Source of the DNA: TMED161 sp964532515
Lineage (GTDB): Bacteria > Fidelibacterota > Marinisomatia > SCGC-AAA003-L08 > D37C17
Assembly (NCBI GenBank): GCA_964532515.1
Contig: CAZHKH010000005.1
Span: 1-37,427 of the forward strand
DNA length: 37,427 bases
Reading direction: 5' to 3'
Part shown: positions 32,331 through 37,427 of the stretch, piece after piece
Position numbering within the stretch: the first letter of the stretch is position 1
Layout: every line of letters begins with the position of its first letter
The notes under the pieces: generated by a model
Told to the model about the DNA's origin: nothing
Seen by the model: only the letters and a program-made list of their open reading frames with translations
Database searches by the model: none
Program-made: the position numbers and the translations under genes

Positions 32331-34334
32331 TTATTTCACTCCTTGCTTAATTTCATCTATTTTATCTCTATAAATTGCAGCTACTTCAAATTTCATTTCC
32401 TTCGCTGCTCTTTTCATTTTTTTCTCTAATGTCTGAAGCACGTCATCCATCTCAATCTTATCTAAATTCTCAAAATTAATATTAACATCCTCTGAGTCAA
32501 TCGCCTTCATCATTTCATCTTCTCTTTCATCTGCAACTGATGTTGACAGGGAAATTTGATCAATTGTTTTGAGTATTGTCTTTGGGACAATATTGTTTTT
32601 ATCGTTGTATTTATTTTGAATGCTTCGTCTTCGATCGGTCTCATCAATCAGATGCTGCATCGCTTCGGTCATCTGATCTCCAAACAGGATCACCCTTCCA
32701 TTAATATTTCTGGCTGCTCTTCCAGCCACCTGCATAAGTGAAGATTTAGATCTTAAAAATCCTTGCTTATCTGCATCCAGAACGGCAATAAGTGAAACCT
32801 CAGGCAGGTCAAGGCCCTCTCGAAGAAGGTTGATGCCAACCAGCACATCAAAGTCACCTACTCTAAGTGATCGAATAATATTAACTCTTTGAATAGTATC
32901 AATTTCGCTGTGCATATACTCAGCTCGAATACCAACTCCCTTTAAGTAGTCGGTCAGATCTTCTGCCATTCGTTTTGTTAGCGTAGTAACAAGGATTCTC
33001 TCTTTGTTCTTTATGACCTTTTTAATCTGCTCTATGAGATAGTCAATCTGGCCCTCTGTAGGAACCACAGAGATCTGTGGATCAAGTAGCCCTGTGGGCC
33101 TGATAATCTGCTCAACAAACTCTCCTTTTGTTCGCTCTAGTTCATATTCTGCTGGAGTTGCAGATACGTAGACTACCTGATTTATAATTTTATTAAACTC
33201 TTCAAACTGTAGCGGTCTGTTATCAAGTGCAGAGGGCAACCTGAACCCATACTCCACCAGAGACTCTTTCCTCGATCTATCACCATTGTACATCGCTTTG
33301 ACTTGTGGAATAGATACGTGTGACTCATCAATAAAGAATAAAAAATCTTCAGGGAAGTAGTCCATAAGCGTAAAGGGTCTCTCCCCTTTTTCCCTTCCAT
33401 CGATATGCCTTGAGTAATTCTCAATTCCAGAGCAGTATCCAAGCTCCATCATCATTTCAATGTCAAACAGAGTTCTTTGTTCTAATCGCTGGGCTTCAAG
33501 CAGCTTATTGGTTTTTCGAAGCTCATCAAGTCGAGGGTGAAGTTCCTTCCTTATATCCTCTATTGCCCTATTTATATTTTCTCTGCTAGTGACAAAATGT
33601 TTGGCTGGATACACGTAGTATCGGTCAAGCTCTTGCTTGATTTTCATTGTCATTGGATCAAACACGCTAATCTTATCAATCTCATCATCAAACATTTCTA
33701 TTCGAATGGCATCGTGCTCGTACATTGGAAAAATTTCTATTGTATCTCCCCTGCTTCTAAAAATTCCGGGCTCTAGAACCATGTCATTTCGATTATAATG
33801 AATACTAATTAGCTCCTTAAAAAAAGAGTTTAGATCTACCTTCTGCCCAAGCTTCACCTCTACCAGCATATTTTTATAGCTATCAGGTGAGCCGATTCCG
33901 TATATGCTGCTGACGCTGGCAACAATAATCACATCATCTCTTGACATTAGTGATGTAGTTGCTTTTAATCGAAGCCTGTCAATCTCTTCATTGACAGAAG
34001 AATCTTTTTCAATAAATGTATCTGTTACAGGTAGATAGGCCTCTGGCTGGTAGTAATCATAGTACGAGATGAAAAACTCAACTGCGTTATTTGGAAAGAG
34101 AGTCTTAAACTCACCATAGAGCTGCGCCGCCAGGGTTTTATTGTGAGAGAGTATGAGCGTTGGCTTCTGAACTTCTTGAATAACGTTGGCCATGGTAAAT
34201 GTTTTTCCCGATCCGGTTATTCCAAGGAGAACTTGCTCTTTTGTCTCTGATCTTATTCCCTGCGTCAACGAGGATATTGCCTGGGGCTGGTCTCCAGCTG
34301 GTAAAAAATCTGATTTTAGTTTAAAATCTGCCAT
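32331..34334 (-). CDS. uvrB: Excinuclease ABC subunit B
   Basis: UvrB is the damage-verifying helicase-like subunit of nucleotide excision repair. The 667-residue protein shows FLPAGDQPQAI at the start, Walker A GITGSGKTFTMANV (about 39-52), the beta-hairpin region YYDYYQPEAYLP, the DESHVSIPQ box, helicase motifs VTTLTKRMAEDLTDYL, GINLLREGLDLPEVSL and QVAGRAARN, and a C-terminal UVR domain (KKMKRAAKEMKFEVAAIYRDKI) that binds UvrC. It is the first gene of the long leftward directon; its promoter must lie in the 133 nt before msrA. No LexA-type operator could be recognised. Confidence 0.97.
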   Translation of the reverse strand: MADFKLKSDFLPAGDQPQAISSLTQGIRSETKEQVLLGITGSGKTFTMANVIQEVQKPTLILSHNKTLAAQLYGEFKTLFPNNAVEFFISYYDYYQPEAYLPVTDTFIEKDSSVNEEIDRLRLKATTSLMSRDDVIIVASVSSIYGIGSPDSYKNMLVEVKLGQKVDLNSFFKELISIHYNRNDMVLEPGIFRSRGDTIEIFPMYEHDAIRIEMFDDEIDKISVFDPMTMKIKQELDRYYVYPAKHFVTSRENINRAIEDIRKELHPRLDELRKTNKLLEAQRLEQRTLFDIEMMMELGYCSGIENYSRHIDGREKGERPFTLMDYFPEDFLFFIDESHVSIPQVKAMYNGDRSRKESLVEYGFRLPSALDNRPLQFEEFNKIINQVVYVSATPAEYELERTKGEFVEQIIRPTGLLDPQISVVPTEGQIDYLIEQIKKVIKNKERILVTTLTKRMAEDLTDYLKGVGIRAEYMHSEIDTIQRVNIIRSLRVGDFDVLVGINLLREGLDLPEVSLIAVLDADKQGFLRSKSSLMQVAGRAARNINGRVILFGDQMTEAMQHLIDETDRRRSIQNKYNDKNNIVPKTILKTIDQISLSTSVADEREDEMMKAIDSEDVNINFENLDKIEMDDVLQTLEKKMKRAAKEMKFEVAAIYRDKIDEIKQGVK

Positions 34335-34467
34335 ATTGACTTATTTATTGTCTATAAATAGACTATTTAATTTAATGACATTATTACTTATTATCATATA
34401 TAATTTTGATTCTTTTGTATATAACTATTAATTTAAATGGTTATGATTAAACTGAATATAATATAAA
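34335..34467. promoter_or_regulatory. Divergent promoter region between uvrB and msrA
   Basis: This 133-base, almost wholly A/T stretch must drive the 23-kb uvrB directon leftward and msrA-sdaA rightward. On the plus strand TATAAT at 34457-34462 is only 5 nt before the msrA ATG, and no Shine-Dalgarno sequence lies between, so msrA may be transcribed without a leader; alternatively TAATTTTG at 34401-34408 resembles the Bacteroidetes -7 box (TAnnTTTG). No good -35 partner was seen for either. Confidence 0.4.
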
Positions 34468-34974
34468 ATGACTGAAATGGCGACACTTGGCGCGGGATGC
34501 TTTTGGTGTGTGGAGGCGGTATTCTCCTCAATCTCTGGAGTTGGCGAAGTCCAGGTTGGGTACTCTAATGGCGAGTCATCAGACCCAAGCTATGAGACTG
34601 TATGCGCAGGGAATTCTGGGTATGTGGAGGTGGCTCAAGTCTCTTTCGACCCATCTATTATTTCATTTGAGCAAATACTAGAATATTTTTTTAAAACGCA
34701 TGATCCCACCACTCTGGATAGACAAGGTGCGGATGTGGGTAGTCAGTATCGCTCTGGAATTTTCTATCATAATGAGAGCCAAAAAACGGTCGCTATGAAT
34801 GTGATTGACCGATTAAACAAAGAAGGAGCCTACGATAGTCCAATTGTAACGGAGGTTACTAAGCTTGAGAACTACCATCTGGCTGAGGACTATCACCAGA
34901 ACTACTATAAAAACAACAAAACAGCGCCATACTGCATGTTTGTGATAAAACCAAAGCTGGATAAACTAAGGTAA
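34468..34974 (+). CDS. msrA: Peptide-methionine (S)-S-oxide reductase
   Basis: MsrA repairs oxidised methionine by reducing the S-sulfoxide with thioredoxin. The active-site motif GAGCFWCVEAVF lies at about residues 8-19 (Cys11 catalytic), with GADVGSQYRSGIFYH and the C-terminal NNKTAPYCMFVIKPKLDKLR, whose Cys can act as resolving residue. The length of 168 residues is normal. ATG at 34468 is the first; the next ATG three codons on (MATLGAGCFWC) is equally plausible. No ribosome site is seen, fitting a leaderless message. It has no signal peptide, so it acts in the cytoplasm. sdaA follows after 3 nt. Confidence 0.96.
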   Translation: MTEMATLGAGCFWCVEAVFSSISGVGEVQVGYSNGESSDPSYETVCAGNSGYVEVAQVSFDPSIISFEQILEYFFKTHDPTTLDRQGADVGSQYRSGIFYHNESQKTVAMNVIDRLNKEGAYDSPIVTEVTKLENYHLAEDYHQNYYKNNKTAPYCMFVIKPKLDKLR

Positions 34975-34977
34975 ATT

Positions 34978-36324
34978 ATGTACAGTATATTTGATATTTT
35001 TAAGGTCAGTGTCGGTCCATCAAGCTCCCACACAATGGGCCCAATGATCGCGGCGAAGCACTTCAGAGACCTTCTGTCTCACAAAAATGAAGTTGATCGA
35101 GTTCAGGCAAAGCTCTATGGGTCTCTGGCCTACACCGGAAAGGCACACGGATCTGAGAAGGGCATTGTACTGGGCCTAGAAGGATTTTCTCCCGAATCAA
35201 TTTCAACCAAGGAAATAAAAAAAATAGTATCCAGAGTAAAAAAGAAAAAATCAATCAATATTGCAGATAGTGTGAGTATTCCATTTGATATTGAAAAAGA
35301 TATTCTATTTGATACTAAAACAGCGCCAGCAGGACACAGCAACACCCTTGAGATTATTGCATTTAAGGGATCTGAAAAAATACTAAACAAAACGTATCAC
35401 TCTATAGGCGGTGGATTTATACGAGTAAAAGGGGAGCGAAAGCGCTTTGCTCTTCCCCAGGAATCTCCTTATGAATTTGATAGCTGCGACGAGCTTCTAG
35501 AGCTATGTAAAAAATCAAAGCTCAGCATCCATGAGCTGACCCTCCAGAATGAACTTGCTAATATCCCGAAAGCTGAGCTTAGAAAGAAAATTTTATCTGT
35601 TTGGAGCGTGATGGATGAGTGCATAGACAGTGGCCTTAATACTGAAGGAATTTTAGAGGGTGGACTCAATGTCAAAAGAAGGGCATCAAAAATATATAAA
35701 ATGCTTACCAAAAGCAGAAAGCGAGACCCTCTTAAAGCGATGGACTTTGTGGATGTCTATGCTATGGCTGTAAATGAGGAAAATGCTTCTGGTGGAAAAC
35801 TTGTAACCGCTCCTACAAATGGAGCTGCTGGAATCATTCCCGCTGTGATACGATACTATCTTGAATTTACAAGGAATTCTAATAAAGAGGGGATTATTCG
35901 ATTTCTACTCACTGCCGGCAGTATCGGAATCCTATATAAGAAGAACGCCTCTATATCAGGAGCAGAAGTGGGCTGCCAGGGAGAGGTCGGAGTTGCCTGC
36001 TCAATGGCTGCGGGCGGCCTGGTTAGTGCTCTTGGAGGAAGTAATAAAGAAGTTGAGAGTGCCGCTGAGATCGCAATGGAGCACAATCTTGGACTCACCT
36101 GCGATCCAATCAAAGGGCTGGTCCAAATACCCTGTATTGAAAGAAATGCAATGGGCGCGGTAAAGTCAATCAACGCCGCAAGGCTATCCATGCTTGGAAA
36201 AGGCACTCAAAAGGTGACTCTTGACCAGGTGATTAAGACGATGATGGACACTGGGAAAGATATGCAATCAATCTACAAAGAGACAGCAAAAGGAGGACTA
36301 GCTGTCAATGTGGTTGAGTGTTAA
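34978..36324 (+). CDS. sdaA: L-serine dehydratase, iron-sulfur type, single chain
   Basis: This enzyme converts L-serine to pyruvate and ammonia with an oxygen-sensitive [4Fe-4S] cluster. The N-terminal beta-domain begins SIFDIFKVSVGPSSSHTMGPM (catalytic SSSHT region) and the alpha-domain has the cluster cysteines in EVGCQGEVGVACSMAAGG and LTCDPIKGLVQIPCIERN. At 448 residues it is the fused one-chain form, as in E. coli SdaA, not the split SdaAA/SdaAB pair. It is co-transcribed with msrA (3 nt gap) and is the last gene before a strong terminator. Pairing with a methionine sulfoxide reductase may reflect oxidative damage to the cluster, but this is speculation. Confidence 0.96.
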   Translation: MYSIFDIFKVSVGPSSSHTMGPMIAAKHFRDLLSHKNEVDRVQAKLYGSLAYTGKAHGSEKGIVLGLEGFSPESISTKEIKKIVSRVKKKKSINIADSVSIPFDIEKDILFDTKTAPAGHSNTLEIIAFKGSEKILNKTYHSIGGGFIRVKGERKRFALPQESPYEFDSCDELLELCKKSKLSIHELTLQNELANIPKAELRKKILSVWSVMDECIDSGLNTEGILEGGLNVKRRASKIYKMLTKSRKRDPLKAMDFVDVYAMAVNEENASGGKLVTAPTNGAAGIIPAVIRYYLEFTRNSNKEGIIRFLLTAGSIGILYKKNASISGAEVGCQGEVGVACSMAAGGLVSALGGSNKEVESAAEIAMEHNLGLTCDPIKGLVQIPCIERNAMGAVKSINAARLSMLGKGTQKVTLDQVIKTMMDTGKDMQSIYKETAKGGLAVNVVEC

Positions 36325-36380
36325 GTTTTACTTTATATAAAAACTATAACTATCAATAAAATAATATAGTTATCTAACTA

Positions 36381-36410
36381 AAAAGGGCTCTACAAGTAGA
36401 GCCCTTTTTT
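36381..36410. terminator. Strong bidirectional intrinsic terminator
   Basis: GGGCTCTA (36385-36392), loop CAAG, TAGAGCCC (36397-36404), then six T; four A before the stem extend the pairing. It lies between the facing ends of sdaA (plus) and the dockerin-protein gene (minus) and, with A and T tracts on either side, can serve both. Confidence 0.92.
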
Positions 36411-36435
36411 CTATTTCTTTTATATGAAAAGCGCT

Positions 36436-37427
36436 TTAGTCTCCAAGAATCATATCAACTAGCAGCACTACATCAAGGATATTAAGCGTTCCATCCTCAT
36501 TAATGTCCGCAGCCCATATTTGAGACTCTATTGGCTCCTCTACCTGAAGGATAAAATTAATCATAGACACGGCATCGATAACATCGACGTTTCCATCATG
36601 ATTCACATCTCCGACCATTCCAATAGCAATAACACCACCGTAGCTTGAGGAGTTTAGCTCAACACCCCCATCTCCCGCTACTATTGTCTCTTCAAAGTAA
36701 AGTTCAATGGCAGATCCCCACTCAGCGTTTGGACTCACCTCAAGTGACAGTGTTGCAATTTCAACACTCTCATCTGAAGGCTCAATCAAGCATCCAGATA
36801 AACTGTAAATCAATCCAATTGTCTGTCCATCTGCTGTATTGCTAAAATCAGCCTCAAAGCAATCGTCAGATAAAATGAATGAAAGGTCATATACACTCGC
36901 CATACCTCCTGGGCTTGAGCTTAATGTAAACTGAACTCCAGCCACCGGCTGAATTGATTCTAAAGATAAAGAAATTTGTGTATCTCCACCTGGAATTGCC
37001 ATTCCATCGCCAAGGATAAGTGCAACTTGAACTTCATCGTCGCCACCGTCATCGCTACTCTCTTCACAGTCGCCACCATCATTATCATAGCAACTTAAAT
37101 CGCAGCCCCATGCCTGATCTTCACAATCTCCATAGCCATCACCAATCCAGCTTGCAGGGCAGCAGTCACCATCACCAGAGCAATCCTCTACCTGAGAGTC
37201 ATCGCACCCTTCATCTCCACCATCATCTCCAGCGCCTGCATCTACACACTCGCCTCCCTCTGGACTGTTATCCGAGGAAATCCACTCACAGGAATCATAG
37301 TACATACAATCTTCGTACCCTAGGTCAGAGCATTCAAAGTCACCTCCATCATCACCGCTGTCACCACAGTCGCCACCATCATTCTCATAGCAACTCAAGT
37401 CGCATCCATAGAACTGATCTTCACAGT
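36436..37427 (-). CDS. Secreted protein with LNR-like, cohesin-like and dockerin modules, 5' end outside the window
   Basis: The frame is open to the window edge, so the N-terminus and any signal peptide are missing; at least 330 residues are seen. Going towards the C-terminus: two copies of a Cys/Asp/Gly-rich unit reading CEDQ, GCDLSCY and NDGGDC, similar to Notch/LNR calcium modules; Asp/Gly-rich linkers; a beta-rich domain of about 135 residues (VQVALILGDGMAIPGGDTQISL to GGVIAIG) resembling a cohesin; and a dockerin with two F-hand calcium loops (GDVNHDGNVDVIDAVSMINFI and ADINEDGTLNILDVVLLVDMI), ending three residues later. This composition is frequent in surface proteins of SAR406 genomes. 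It probably acts outside the cell, in adhesion or binding; no catalytic domain is visible. Confidence 0.8.
   Translation of the reverse strand, partial: CEDQFYGCDLSCYENDGGDCGDSGDDGGDFECSDLGYEDCMYYDSCEWISSDNSPEGGECVDAGAGDDGGDEGCDDSQVEDCSGDGDCCPASWIGDGYGDCEDQAWGCDLSCYDNDGGDCEESSDDGGDDEVQVALILGDGMAIPGGDTQISLSLESIQPVAGVQFTLSSSPGGMASVYDLSFILSDDCFEADFSNTADGQTIGLIYSLSGCLIEPSDESVEIATLSLEVSPNAEWGSAIELYFEETIVAGDGGVELNSSSYGGVIAIGMVGDVNHDGNVDVIDAVSMINFILQVEEPIESQIWAADINEDGTLNILDVVLLVDMILGD
37067..37425. repeat. Direct repeat of about 59 bases, 300 bases apart, inside the dockerin gene
   Basis: Copies at 37067-37125 and 37367-37425 share most bases, starting CAGTCGCCACCATCATT. They encode the NDGGDC/GCDLSCY/CEDQ unit. 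The exact 300-base (100-residue) offset shows that a whole module was duplicated; more copies may lie beyond the edge. Confidence 0.8.

Noticed and set aside
36385..36404. Inverted repeat as part of a mobile element or CRISPR repeat
   Set aside because: Single copy, with A and T tracts and sited between converging gene ends; it is an intrinsic terminator.
1..37427. Prophage, defence system, biosynthetic gene cluster or CRISPR array
   Set aside because: No integrase, phage structural, restriction, cas, NRPS/PKS or spaced-repeat sequence was seen on either strand.

Overview
This is a 37 kb piece of a bacterial chromosome, AT-rich and very compact. It most resembles a marine member of the FCB superphylum, probably Marinimicrobia (SAR406). 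That assignment is inference. It rests on the lptE / orphan sigma-54 AAA+ regulator pairing seen in Bacteroidetes and relatives, an acidic N-terminal extension on the probable ribosomal protein S1, and a secreted Asp/Gly/Cys-rich protein with cohesin-like and dockerin modules. Two 10-N blocks (in smpB and asnS) look like scaffolding placeholders, so this is probably a draft or single-cell/metagenome assembly. No tRNA, rRNA, insertion sequence, phage gene or CRISPR array was seen.

Layout. (1) 1-7919, minus strand: a tightly overlapping run read in the order smpB, tyrS, alkaline phosphatase, NlpC/P60 peptidase, HNH endonuclease, trpS, scpA, scpB, rluB, cmk, and the first 53 codons of a probable rpsA. 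Translation, chromosome segregation and nucleotide genes are mixed with three accessory enzymes. (2) 7920-10871, plus strand: a penicillin-acylase-family Ntn hydrolase and a small membrane protein, converging on a small secreted HMA-like protein (minus). (3) 11362-34334, minus strand: one directon of 17 genes over about 23 kb with almost no intergenic space: uvrB, purD, sigma-54 activator, lptE, asnS, nadE, purU, polA, an ABC transporter pair, a BadF/BadG-type amino-sugar kinase, a NagZ/beta-lactamase fusion, a sodium:solute symporter, a NamZ (DUF1343) lipoprotein, a second symporter with a 43-residue membrane peptide, and an Atg22/UMF1-type MFS carrier with an inserted soluble domain. (4) 34468-36324, plus strand: msrA and sdaA, ending at a strong bidirectional terminator. 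(5) 36436 to the window end, minus strand: a secreted protein with LNR-like, cohesin-like and dockerin modules, truncated at its 5' end.

The most coherent functional unit is 11362-21164. A surface or periplasmic exo-muramidase (NamZ), an exported GlcNAcase fused to a serine hydrolase, two sodium symporters, an MFS carrier and a sugar kinase form what looks like a cell-wall sugar (MurNAc/GlcNAc) scavenging island. It parallels the Bacillus ybb (murQRP-amiE-nagZ-namZ) operon and the Tannerella murTKQ locus, but uses different transporters and has no murQ etherase in this window. A cytoplasmic-looking YkfC-like peptidase elsewhere in the window would suit the peptide half of the same recycling.

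Gene starts were checked against Shine-Dalgarno sequences and neighbouring stops. Several genes use GTG or TTG, one appears to use ATT, and one small overlapping membrane-protein gene would be missed by a length cutoff.
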